Translations under genes and position numbers: made by a program | Notes under the pieces: model-generated | Database searches by the model: none | What the model was told of the DNA's origin: nothing | What the model saw: only the letters and a program-made list of their open reading frames with translations | Shown: positions 1 through 6,664 of the stretch, piece after piece | How the letters are laid out: each line of letters starts with the position of its first letter | How positions within the stretch are numbered: the first letter of the stretch is position 1 | NCBI GenBank assembly: GCA_028701815.1 | Contig: JAQVPY010000100.1 | Span: forward strand, 1-7,849 | Source: Bacteroidales bacterium | Lineage (GTDB): Bacteria; Bacteroidota; Bacteroidia; Bacteroidales; BM520 | Reading direction: 5' to 3' | DNA: 7,849 nucleotides

Positions 1-488
1 TTGCTTTTCAAAATCAGTCAAATTATCAGAAAAACACCACGATTTTTTCTCGTCTGTGCCCTGATAAATACCATGATATAAATAATAGCCACCACCTATA
101 CAAAATGCAAAACGGTTGTATAATATTTCAAACATCGCTGATACTGCAAGATGTAACGAATTAACAGGCTCATATGTCTGGAGAGAAGTACTTAATGTCC
201 CTGCCGCATATTTCTCCGCGGCATTGAGATATTTAACTTTGGTTTCTCCGGTGTACATAAAATCAAGCCCCACGTCATAACGGAATTTAGGATGAAACTG
301 TCGTGAAATACCCACTTGTAAAGTATTGCAGAAATAATATTTTCCATCACCCTTAATCTGCCCTTCGAGATTGGTCCCTGTCTGGAGCAAACCGGGAGAA
401 TCAGAAACGTATATCGCAATGCTTTTATGCCATGAAACGCTGTCTCTCCTAATAAGATCAACCCTATCGTTAAAATGATAGCGACAAC

Positions 489-1115
489 CTATCTGATAGC
501 TATATAAATTAACCCCATGATTGGGTAATACCAAAGCTCCGTTTGATGAATGAGAAAAAAAATAAAGCGTCCTAACAAGTCCACATTCTTTGTTATCATA
601 ACCGTCGGACCAACATCAATACTTAAATGGACATTCATGAAAGAGCCTATAAACTCATTGCCAAATTTCGGCCAAAACGATAAACCACCAACAATATCAT
701 AATCAAAAGACCACTTTCTACCCTTGTATATATGCCCGTTGATAAAACCCGCTAAAGTAAAACAATCACCTATCGGCACCCACTCCGTAATGACATCATT
801 AGTCATATTCCGATACTCGTACTTTGCACTGTCTAATGTATTGTGCTCATACCGAAACAAAAAACCGTATGCCGGATAGTTAAACCATTCCTCCCATTCT
901 TGTGTCCCATCAGTCTGTTTGCCTAAACGCAAATCAAGACCATATTGTGGAAAGTCCTTCGTATAAGCATGACGCTTAACAAATGGGATGTTTTTCCCAC
1001 AACGAAGACCTCCTTCGACAAACATTTCATTTGAATGGAAATCAAAAAAACCTTGACCATATAATAAATGGATAGTAAATACTAAAATAAAACACGATAC
1101 TATTTTTTTCATCAT
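489..1115 (-). CDS. N-terminal part of the PagL-type lipid A deacylase, as the sequence stands
   Basis: Taken literally this frame encodes about 208 residues and stops at 491-489. The start is ATG at 1115 or the adjacent ATG at 1112; MKKIVSCFILVFTIHLLYGQ is a clear signal peptide with a basic start, a hydrophobic core and a cut site probably before Gln. A longer in-frame start at 1232 is rejected because it would translate the (CG)n repeat block into a low-complexity Arg-Ala stretch, would displace the signal peptide and would lie upstream of the promoter-like element at 1139-1132. Recognisable family features are the early FVEGGL strand, the LGKQTDG...WFNYPAYGF segment and the IGSFMNVHLSIDVG segment. 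The last 20 or so residues, after codon 557-555, are out-of-frame sequence lacking the catalytic motif. If expressed as written the product should be inactive. The coding-strand gene faces away from the GH20 operon. Confidence 0.6.
   Translation of the reverse strand: MMKKIVSCFILVFTIHLLYGQGFFDFHSNEMFVEGGLRCGKNIPFVKRHAYTKDFPQYGLDLRLGKQTDGTQEWEEWFNYPAYGFLFRYEHNTLDSAKYEYRNMTNDVITEWVPIGDCFTLAGFINGHIYKGRKWSFDYDIVGGLSFWPKFGNEFIGSFMNVHLSIDVGPTVMITKNVDLLGRFIFFLIHQTELWYYPIMGLIYIAIR
555..562 (-). other. T8 homopolymer at the frame break, forming a T TTT TTT heptamer
   Basis: On the coding (minus) strand eight T residues are read as the end of ATT, then TTT, TTT, followed by CTC. Positions 561-555 therefore form X XXY YYZ in the zero frame, the classic -1 slip pattern. 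A -1 slip, or one additional T, restores the frame that encodes the HxSN catalytic motif. Downstream only a weak 3-4 base-pair hairpin (CCC...GGG, around 508-519) is visible, further away than usual for a stimulator. Replication slippage or a base-calling error in the homopolymer are at least as likely as programmed frameshifting. Confidence 0.55.
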
Positions 1116-1131
1116 CAGAATAATTGAGTTG

Positions 1132-1139
1132 CAAAGATA
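1132..1139 (-). promoter_or_regulatory. Bacteroidetes -7 promoter box for the lipid A deacylase
   Basis: On the minus strand the sequence TATCTTTG matches the Bacteroidetes -7 element TAnnTTTG exactly. It lies about 16 bases before the first ATG (1115), leaving a short leader. No good TTTG -33 element is found at the standard spacing; the nearest is a degenerate TTTA at 1166-1163, about 23 bases upstream, which touches the first copy of the direct repeat. The match supports starting the gene at 1115/1112 and not at 1232. Confidence 0.5.
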
Positions 1140-1162
1140 GTAATTAATTACTGTTTGCGAAT

Positions 1163-1236
1163 TAAACCTGCCAAGTCTTACGCGCGCGCACGTACGCACA
1201 CAAGCTCGCGCGCGCGCACGTAAACCTGCCAAGTCT
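1163..1236. repeat. Pair of 16-base direct repeats bracketing a (CG)n block
   Basis: TAAACCTGCCAAGTCT occurs exactly at 1163-1178 and again at 1221-1236, a period of 58 bases. The space between is filled by alternating CG/CA sequence. Within it CGCGCGCGCACGTA is itself repeated exactly at 1181-1194 and 1209-1222. The unit is not coding and does not resemble an insertion-sequence end; there is no transposase. It looks like a copy of an intergenic dispersed or satellite element placed between two divergent promoters. Its function is unknown. Confidence 0.7.
1179..1222. other. Alternating purine-pyrimidine tracts, possible Z-DNA or strong hairpin
   Basis: Strict purine-pyrimidine alternation runs for 24 bases at 1179-1202 and for 16 bases at 1207-1222, mostly CG dinucleotides. 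This is the sequence type most prone to left-handed Z-DNA under negative supercoiling, which is expected between two divergent promoters. The CG runs at 1181-1189 and 1207-1217 are also mutually complementary and could pair into a GC-only stem of about 9 base pairs with a loop of roughly 18-20 bases. Base composition is sharply different from the AT-rich sequence on both sides. Confidence 0.5.
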
Positions 1237-1296
1237 CACCTTCCACCCCCCTCCCAACAATTACCAAAAACTTCATCCATTTTCAATTTTTTAATG

Positions 1297-1304
1297 TAAA
1301 TTTG
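1297..1304 (+). promoter_or_regulatory. Bacteroidetes -7 promoter box for the GH20-to-GH3 operon
   Basis: TAAATTTG matches the TAnnTTTG -7 element exactly and sits 28 bases before the GH20 start codon, so transcription would begin near 1310 with an AT-rich leader of about 22 bases. No convincing TTTG -33 box is present 19-21 bases upstream. The leader has no Shine-Dalgarno sequence, as is usual in this phylum. No other promoter-like gap exists within the following five genes, so this is the likely operon promoter. Confidence 0.5.
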
Positions 1305-1332
1305 CACTATTATTAATGCTTATTTTTATTAT

Positions 1333-3660
1333 ATGAAAAAATTTATCGCAATAGCTGTAGCAGCTTACATCCTTACAGGATGCGCCTCTAAAGAAGAAAA
1401 ACACCTCTCAGTTATTCCCGAACCGGTTAACGTGTCTATCGAAAAAGGTGATTTCATAGTATCCGATAATACTTTACTATGCCTGAAAAACCTCTCCTAC
1501 ATCGATCCTACAGCTCAATATATTAAAGAATACCTGTCCAAATGGATGAATCTCACCTGCGATTTTTCCGAAATACCGACTTCTAATAAAAACTTCATCC
1601 TTTTCGAAATACTCGATTCCCCGGACAGCATAATAGGCAATGAAGGATATCTCCTATCTGTCACTAAAAATAATATCACCGTCAGCGCGAACACTACAGC
1701 AGGACTGTTTTACGGATTCCAAACGCTGTTCCAACTCACACCCCCGGATATCGTAACCACAAAACCCGAATCTTTCTCTATCCCATGTATGTCGATTTCC
1801 GACTACCCTCGCTTCGAATGGAGAGGAAGCCACCTAGATGTGTGCCGCCACTTCTTCGATGTGGATTTCGTAAAAAAACATCTCGATATCCTCGCAATGA
1901 ATAAAATAAACAAATTTCATTGGCACCTTACAGACGATCAGGGATGGAGAATCCAAATAGATCAATACCCTAAACTTACTGAAATTGGTGCTTGCAGAGT
2001 TGACCGTACCGGTATCCCTTGGAGAGAAATACAGCCCCCTCAAAAAGACGAAACCGCTACCGACTGTAACTACTATACTAAAGAACAAATACGCGAAATC
2101 GTCGAATATGCCGATCAACGCCATATAGACGTAATTCCCGAGATAGAATTACCTGGACACTCTTCAGCCATCCTCGCAGCTTACCCCGAATTCGCCTGTG
2201 ACAAATACCCCTATTGCGTAGAACCCGGCTCTTATTGGCCTCCTAAAGCTATCCTCTGTGGCGGTAACGACGATGTTATCACGTTTCTTAAAAATGTCTT
2301 ATCCGAAGTGGCCGAAATATTCCCGTATAAATATATCCATATCGGCGGTGACGAAGCTTATAAAGATAATTGGAAAGTCTGCCCTAAATGCCAAAAAAGA
2401 ATTAAAGAACTAAACCTTAAAAATGAAGAAGAACTCCAAAACTGGATGACATTCGAAATTGAAAAACATGCCCACTCCATTGGTAAGGAAATTATCGGAT
2501 GGGACGAAATTCTCGAAGGTGGCGTGTCTAAAACCGCTGTCGTAATGTCATGGCGCGGTATAGACGGCGGAATAGAAGCCGCAAAATATGGCAACAATGT
2601 TATTATGGCTCCAAATACTTACGTTTATCTCGACTATTATCAGGCCGATCCGACTTTCCAGCCAGAAGCTATCGGAGGATACCTGCCTCTGCACCACGTG
2701 TACGAATTTGATCCGGTACCCCAAGCCCTCTCTGAAGAACAAGCCAAATATATCAAAGGAGGTCAATGCAACCTGTGGACAGAATATATCAATACCCCTG
2801 ACTATGCAGAATACATGCTGCACCCCCGCCTCGGTGCTGTTGCAGAATGCGTGTGGTCTCCAAAAGAAGTTAAAGACTGGATTAACTTCAAAAATAAAAT
2901 TGTCGACTATAAAATCCGCCTCGCAAGCCTTAATTATAACTTCTGCGAAGGTGAATTTAAACCAGTTATCTCAACTACAACCGAGAACTCTAAACTGATG
3001 GTCTCTATTGATTCGGAAGTCGCCGGAACAGACATATATTACACTCTGGACGGAAACGAACCAAACACCAATTCATCCCTGTATACTAAACCATTTGAAG
3101 TAACAGGAAGCCATACCATTAAAGCAGCAACATTCTATAACGGAGAGAAAAAACATTCTACCTCGTCTATCGAAGTCTTTACATCAAAAATGACCGGCAA
3201 AAACATCACCCTCTCCCCTCAACCATCAGAAAAATACAACGCTCAACTCGGAGCTACCCTCTGCGACGGCATCCTCGCGTCTACGAATTATAACGACGGA
3301 AAATGGCTCGGCTTTCAAACAGACAAGGTTGATATTATTGTGGCAAATAATGCCGAATCCATCCAAAAGCTGTTCCTGTATTGCCTCGTAGACCAAAATG
3401 GATGGATTTTCGCTCCTAAAGAAGTGGAAATTTCCGTATCAGACGATGAAACCGATTTTACCACTATTTCAAGCCAGTCTTTCGACACCGAACAGAAAGT
3501 TCAGGGCGCTACCACCCAGAAATTCGACTTCGACTTCGGACAGAAAATAACTCCCACATTTATTAAAATCACACTTAAAGGCCTCAACGCCCTTCCCGAA
3601 AACCACACTTCAGCAGGAAAAATGCCTTGGCTGTTCATTGATGAAATAGTAACCATTTAA
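1333..3660 (+). CDS. GH20 beta-N-acetylhexosaminidase, lipoprotein
   Basis: Exo-acting enzyme that releases terminal beta-GlcNAc or GalNAc by substrate-assisted catalysis. Residues 1-16 are a signal peptide ending in the lipobox LTGC, with Cys17 lipidated. The following ASKEEK resembles the K-(D/E)-(D/E) lipoprotein export signal of Bacteroidetes, so surface exposure is possible. Domains in order: GH20b N-terminal domain (about 26-155); GH20 barrel (about 158-530) with substrate Arg164 in EWRGSHLD, HWHLTDDQGWR (196-206), IPEIELPGH (268-276), the catalytic pair Asp340-Glu341 in HIGGDE, Trp390, Trp407 and LWTEY (481-485); a chitobiase C-terminal-like domain (about 545-617, with YYTLDGNEPN); and a final discoidin/CBM32-like beta-sandwich (about 625-775). 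At 775 residues it is full-length for Bacteroidetes GH20 enzymes. It stops with tandem TAA TAA and is the first gene of the operon. The substrate could be peptidoglycan fragments, chitin oligomers or host glycans; the operon context favours the first. Confidence 0.95.
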   Translation: MKKFIAIAVAAYILTGCASKEEKHLSVIPEPVNVSIEKGDFIVSDNTLLCLKNLSYIDPTAQYIKEYLSKWMNLTCDFSEIPTSNKNFILFEILDSPDSIIGNEGYLLSVTKNNITVSANTTAGLFYGFQTLFQLTPPDIVTTKPESFSIPCMSISDYPRFEWRGSHLDVCRHFFDVDFVKKHLDILAMNKINKFHWHLTDDQGWRIQIDQYPKLTEIGACRVDRTGIPWREIQPPQKDETATDCNYYTKEQIREIVEYADQRHIDVIPEIELPGHSSAILAAYPEFACDKYPYCVEPGSYWPPKAILCGGNDDVITFLKNVLSEVAEIFPYKYIHIGGDEAYKDNWKVCPKCQKRIKELNLKNEEELQNWMTFEIEKHAHSIGKEIIGWDEILEGGVSKTAVVMSWRGIDGGIEAAKYGNNVIMAPNTYVYLDYYQADPTFQPEAIGGYLPLHHVYEFDPVPQALSEEQAKYIKGGQCNLWTEYINTPDYAEYMLHPRLGAVAECVWSPKEVKDWINFKNKIVDYKIRLASLNYNFCEGEFKPVISTTTENSKLMVSIDSEVAGTDIYYTLDGNEPNTNSSLYTKPFEVTGSHTIKAATFYNGEKKHSTSSIEVFTSKMTGKNITLSPQPSEKYNAQLGATLCDGILASTNYNDGKWLGFQTDKVDIIVANNAESIQKLFLYCLVDQNGWIFAPKEVEISVSDDETDFTTISSQSFDTEQKVQGATTQKFDFDFGQKITPTFIKITLKGLNALPENHTSAGKMPWLFIDEIVTI

Positions 3661-3673
3661 TAAAAATACTTCA

Positions 3674-4402
3674 ATGCCAATCTTCGAAATCTGTTGCAAT
3701 TCAATACAATCGGGAATAAATGCCCAGTTAGCCGACGCCAACAGAATTGAATTGTGCGCAAATCATGCCTCTGGCGGCACTACACCAAGTTACGGCACAT
3801 TAAAACTATTTCGGGAAAAGATTTATTTGCCGGTCAACGTCCTCATCCGACCAAGATCAGGCGACTTCTGCTACTCCGAATCGGAATACCAAGAGATAAT
3901 CGAAGATATTCTGATGTGTAAAAAACTCGGCTACGACGGGATAGTTTGTGGAATACTCAAACCAGACGGCAATATAGATGTCACAAGGACTAAAAACCTC
4001 GTGGATATCTCCCGCCCCCTCTCTTTTACTTTTCATCGCGCATTCGACGTGTCTAAAGATTCTTCCCAAAGCCTCGAAGATATAATCCTAACCTCAGCCG
4101 ACAGAATCCTTACATCCGGCATGCATAAAACCGCATTCGAAGGAAAAGATGTTTTGGCTTCCCTGATAAAACAAGCCAAGGATCGTATAATTATCATGCC
4201 GGGCAGCGGAATAAACGACTCAAATATCCTTGCCTTATACGAATCTACGAGGGCAACGGAATTTCACTTCTCGGGATCCTCTTCAACCGATTCAGTAATG
4301 TCTTTTAAACGACAAAATATCATAAGCACAACAGAGGATGACTATAAAATATCTACCTCAGACATTGAAAAAATAAAAAGGACTATTAACAAATTACAAT
4401 AA
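3674..4402 (+). CDS. cutC: CutC family protein (TIM barrel)
   Basis: Cytosolic protein of the CutC family, about the usual length at 242 residues, with no signal peptide. Family hallmarks seen: FEICCNS (4-10), RIELCA (24-29), GGTTPSYG (34-41), VNVLIRPRSGDFCYS (54-68), GIVCGILKPDGNID (89-102), TFHRAFD (119-125), RILTSG (144-149) and PGSGIND (176-182). The family was named for copper tolerance in E. coli and copper binding has been reported for some members, but the barrel with conserved polar loops looks like an enzyme and the true reaction is not settled. It begins 13 bases after the GH20 stop, and its stop shares one base with the next start (TAATG), indicating translational coupling to the nucleotidyltransferase. 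No copper pump or metal regulator is nearby, so a role in amino-sugar metabolism is worth considering; that is inference from context only. Confidence 0.92.
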   Translation: MPIFEICCNSIQSGINAQLADANRIELCANHASGGTTPSYGTLKLFREKIYLPVNVLIRPRSGDFCYSESEYQEIIEDILMCKKLGYDGIVCGILKPDGNIDVTRTKNLVDISRPLSFTFHRAFDVSKDSSQSLEDIILTSADRILTSGMHKTAFEGKDVLASLIKQAKDRIIIMPGSGINDSNILALYESTRATEFHFSGSSSTDSVMSFKRQNIISTTEDDYKISTSDIEKIKRTINKLQ

Positions 4403-5304
4403 TGAAACCGACTCTTTTAATAATGGCTGCCGGAATGGGCAGCAGATATGGATCCCTGAAACAACTCGACGGAATAGGACCTAACAACGAAACCATCCTT
4501 GACTACTCTATCTTCGATGCCCTTAAAGCTGGATTCGACAAAGTAGTCTTCGTGATTAGAAAGAATTTCTCTGACGAATTCTATAAACACGTGATAAGCA
4601 AAATAGAAAAATATACCGAATGCCACTGCGTTTTTCAGGAACTCGATGACATCCCGTCAGGCTTTTCCCTGCCCCCTGATAGAGAAAAACCATGGGGTAC
4701 CGCACACGCTATACTTATGGCAAAAGATGTCGTCAAAGAACCATTCGCCGCTATTAACGCCGACGACTTCTACGGTCGCGAAGCTTATATCGCTATGGCA
4801 AATTTCTTGTCCAAAATAAATATAAAAAGCAACAACTATGCCATGGTCGGATACGAAATTATGAAAACCTTGTCGGAATCCGGTAGCGTTAGCCGCGGCG
4901 TATGCGAAGTCGACAACAATAATATGCTGCTGTCTGTCCTCGAAAGAAAGAAAATCTCCGCCGAAAATAATACAATCTTCGACGTGGTAGACGACAAAAA
5001 AATATTCCTGCGCGGAAACGAAACAGTATCAATGAATTTCTGGGGCTTTACCCCTACCTTCTTCCACTATATCGAAAAATATTTCGTGGATTTTCTAAAC
5101 GAACATATTAACGAACAAAAAAGCGAATTATATATCCCTACCGTAATATTCGAACTCCTGAAAAAGAAGGAAGCTTCCGTCGAAGTCTTAAACTGCGGCG
5201 CTAAGTGGTTCGGCGTTACATACAAGGAAGATCGCCCTAACGTGGTAAATAACGTCGCTGCTCTTATCAAAAATGGCATTTATCCTGAAAAACTCTGGAA
5301 ATAA
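4402..5304 (+). CDS. Sugar-1-phosphate nucleotidyltransferase, possible MurNAc-1-P/GlcNAc-1-P uridylyltransferase
   Basis: A 300-residue cytosolic GT-A-fold NTP transferase. The N-terminal nucleotide loop is MAAGMGSRYGSLKQL (8-22), a variant of the GxGxR signature; PWGTAHAI (97-104) and the metal-binding NADDFYG (119-125) follow, with SMNFWGF (210-216) and WFGVTYKEDRP (269-279) near the C-terminus. There is no left-handed helix domain, so it is not a bifunctional GlmU. The reaction should be NTP plus sugar-1-phosphate giving NDP-sugar; the exact sugar cannot be read from the sequence. Its place one base over cutC and 10 bases before mpl suggests it makes UDP-MurNAc in a MurU-like salvage step, the direct substrate of Mpl, although its motifs are not those of Pseudomonas MurU. 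Alternatives are GlcNAc-1-P, GalNAc-1-P or hexose-1-P as substrate. The family assignment is firm; the substrate is inferred. Confidence 0.85.
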   Translation: MKPTLLIMAAGMGSRYGSLKQLDGIGPNNETILDYSIFDALKAGFDKVVFVIRKNFSDEFYKHVISKIEKYTECHCVFQELDDIPSGFSLPPDREKPWGTAHAILMAKDVVKEPFAAINADDFYGREAYIAMANFLSKINIKSNNYAMVGYEIMKTLSESGSVSRGVCEVDNNNMLLSVLERKKISAENNTIFDVVDDKKIFLRGNETVSMNFWGFTPTFFHYIEKYFVDFLNEHINEQKSELYIPTVIFELLKKKEASVEVLNCGAKWFGVTYKEDRPNVVNNVAALIKNGIYPEKLWK

Positions 5305-5314
5305 ATCTTATACT

Positions 5315-6664
5315 ATGACTTACCATTTTATCTCTATTGGCGGTAGCATAATGCACAACTTGGCTATCTGCATGCACCTCAAAGGTCATAAGGTCACAGG
5401 CTCCGATGACGAAATATTCGAACCAGCCAAGTCTAATCTCGAAAAATATGGACTCCTCCCCGATGAACCAGGTTGGCACCCCGAACGTATTACTAATGAT
5501 ATCGATATAGTTATACTCGGAATGCACGCTAAAAAAGATAACCCGGAACTCGTAAAAGCTGAACAACTCGGGCTGAAAATAATGTCCTTCCCTGAATTTA
5601 TCTACGAGAATGCTAAAAATAAAACCAGAGTAGTAGTAGGTGGAAGCCACGGCAAAACGACCATTACTTCCATCATTCTCCACGTTATGAAAGTCCTTGA
5701 CATCAACGTCGACTACCTCGTCGGCGCAAACATACCCGGATATGACGTGATGGTGAAAATATCCGATAACGCCAACTTGCTCGTCGTTGAAGGCGACGAA
5801 TACCTAACCTCAACCCTCGACCTTAGACCTAAGTTTCACCTCTATCACCCCGATATCGCCCTTATTTCCGGAATAGCATGGGACCACTGTAACGTTTTCC
5901 CTTCTTTCGACATTTATAAAGACCAATTCGCAAAATTCGTCGATACTATCGAACCCAACGGAAGCCTCGTGTATTTTGAACCGGATGAAAATATCTGTGA
6001 TATCACCCGAAATAGAAGAAATGACGTCAATTATATCCCCTACGACACTCCCGATTATACCGTCAAAGACAATACTTTTATCATTAATGTCGACAATACG
6101 GAATACCCCCTGAAAATCGCAGGAAAACATAATATGCAAAATATCCTCGGTGCCATGAAAGTATGCTCTAAACTCGGCATCGACAGCCACGCCTTTATGA
6201 ATGCCGTGACTTCCTTCGTGGGCGCAGCTAAAAGAATGGAAATTATCGAAAAAAACGACCATATTACAATCTATCGCGATTTCGCACATGCTCCATCTAA
6301 AGTCGCCGCTACTGTTAACGCAGTCAGAGAACAATACCCTACACAAAAAATTGTTGCCATCCTCGAACTCCATACTTATAGTAGCCTTAATATCAATTTT
6401 ATAGGACATTATAAAAATACACTGAAAGAAGCCGACGAAAAAATCGTATTTTTCGACCCCCATGCCTTAGCTATAAAACAACTGCCTATGCTCAACAACG
6501 AAGATATTAAATCAGCCTTCGACGACAACGTCTTTGTATGCCATGACCCACAAACCCTTACAGAACAAATTAATAAATTCACATCAGATAAGTGCATCCT
6601 GCTCTTTATGAGCAGCGGTAACTTCTCCAATATCGAGTTTAAAGAATTCTCTAAACATGCATAA
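5315..6664 (+). CDS. mpl: Mpl-type ligase (UDP-MurNAc:tripeptide ligase), peptidoglycan recycling
   Basis: ATP-dependent Mur ligase of 449 residues, near the usual Mpl length. Mpl reattaches the recovered L-Ala-gamma-D-Glu-meso-Dap tripeptide to UDP-MurNAc in the cytosol. Seen in order: Rossmann UDP-binding domain with HFISIGGSIMHNLA (4-16) and VTGSD (27-31); P-loop GGSHGKTTI (109-117) opening the central ATPase domain; EGDEY (159-163); WDHCNVF (189-195); GKHNMQN (270-276); and the C-terminal domain with AAKRMEI (304-310), DFAHAPSK (322-329) and LFMSSGNFSNI (430-440). I chose the start at 5315 because the family begins directly with the Rossmann strand; an in-frame ATG at 5273 would add 14 residues overlapping the previous gene. 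The DFAHAPSK loop differs from E. coli Mpl (DFAHHPT, from memory) and is typical of the Bacteroidetes group often labelled peptidoglycan synthetase. A MurC-like activity is the main alternative. It overlaps the next gene by 8 bases. Confidence 0.88.
   Translation: MTYHFISIGGSIMHNLAICMHLKGHKVTGSDDEIFEPAKSNLEKYGLLPDEPGWHPERITNDIDIVILGMHAKKDNPELVKAEQLGLKIMSFPEFIYENAKNKTRVVVGGSHGKTTITSIILHVMKVLDINVDYLVGANIPGYDVMVKISDNANLLVVEGDEYLTSTLDLRPKFHLYHPDIALISGIAWDHCNVFPSFDIYKDQFAKFVDTIEPNGSLVYFEPDENICDITRNRRNDVNYIPYDTPDYTVKDNTFIINVDNTEYPLKIAGKHNMQNILGAMKVCSKLGIDSHAFMNAVTSFVGAAKRMEIIEKNDHITIYRDFAHAPSKVAATVNAVREQYPTQKIVAILELHTYSSLNINFIGHYKNTLKEADEKIVFFDPHALAIKQLPMLNNEDIKSAFDDNVFVCHDPQTLTEQINKFTSDKCILLFMSSGNFSNIEFKEFSKHA

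Larger units (their letters stand above)
1..1115 (-). pseudogene. PagL-type acyloxyacyl hydrolase (lipid A deacylase), frame broken at a T8 tract, partial at left edge
   Basis: This is the whole gene read across one frame change. Members of this family are outer-membrane beta-barrels that remove an acyl chain from lipid A. Reading from 1115, the first frame supplies a signal peptide and beta-strand-like segments. At the T tract (562-555) a -1 shift opens a second frame that stays free of stops down to position 1, giving about 372 residues in total before the edge, close to the size I remember for Bacteroidetes members. The joined sequence around the break reads GRFIFF-SHSSNGALVLPNHGVN, matching the family pattern HxSNGA..LPN.G. 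The His codon is at 552-550, Ser at 546-544 and Asn at 543-541. Twelve residues after that Ser, where Pseudomonas PagL has its catalytic Glu as I recall it, there is Asn. Family assignment comes from the joined sequence; whether the gene is dead, phase-variable or a sequencing artefact cannot be decided here. Confidence 0.75.

Noticed and set aside
489..555. Programmed -1 ribosomal frameshift as the established mechanism in the deacylase gene
   Set aside because: The slip heptamer is present, but there is no clear stem-loop or pseudoknot 5-9 bases downstream and no upstream Shine-Dalgarno-like stimulator, so it is kept only as a possibility.
1116..1232. In-frame extension of the lipid A deacylase to an ATG at 1232
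   Set aside because: It would translate the (CG)n repeat into Arg-Ala-rich low complexity, bury the signal peptide and start upstream of the -7 box at 1139-1132.
1207..1236. Rho-independent terminator formed by the CG hairpin
   Set aside because: No gene ends here, both flanking genes point away, and no T run follows the stem on either strand.
1244..1256. C-rich run that could form a G-quadruplex on the minus strand
   Set aside because: Only two G runs of three or more and one of two are present, which is short of a standard four-tract quadruplex.
2588..2998. Open frame (136 codons) on the plus strand in another frame within GH20
   Set aside because: The GH20 frame is continuous and conserved here; the alternative frame has no recognisable features.
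5810..6463. Long open frame (217 codons) on the minus strand inside mpl
   Set aside because: It lies wholly opposite a gene with conserved Mur ligase motifs, and its translation matches no family I recognise. It is a by-product of codon usage on the coding strand.
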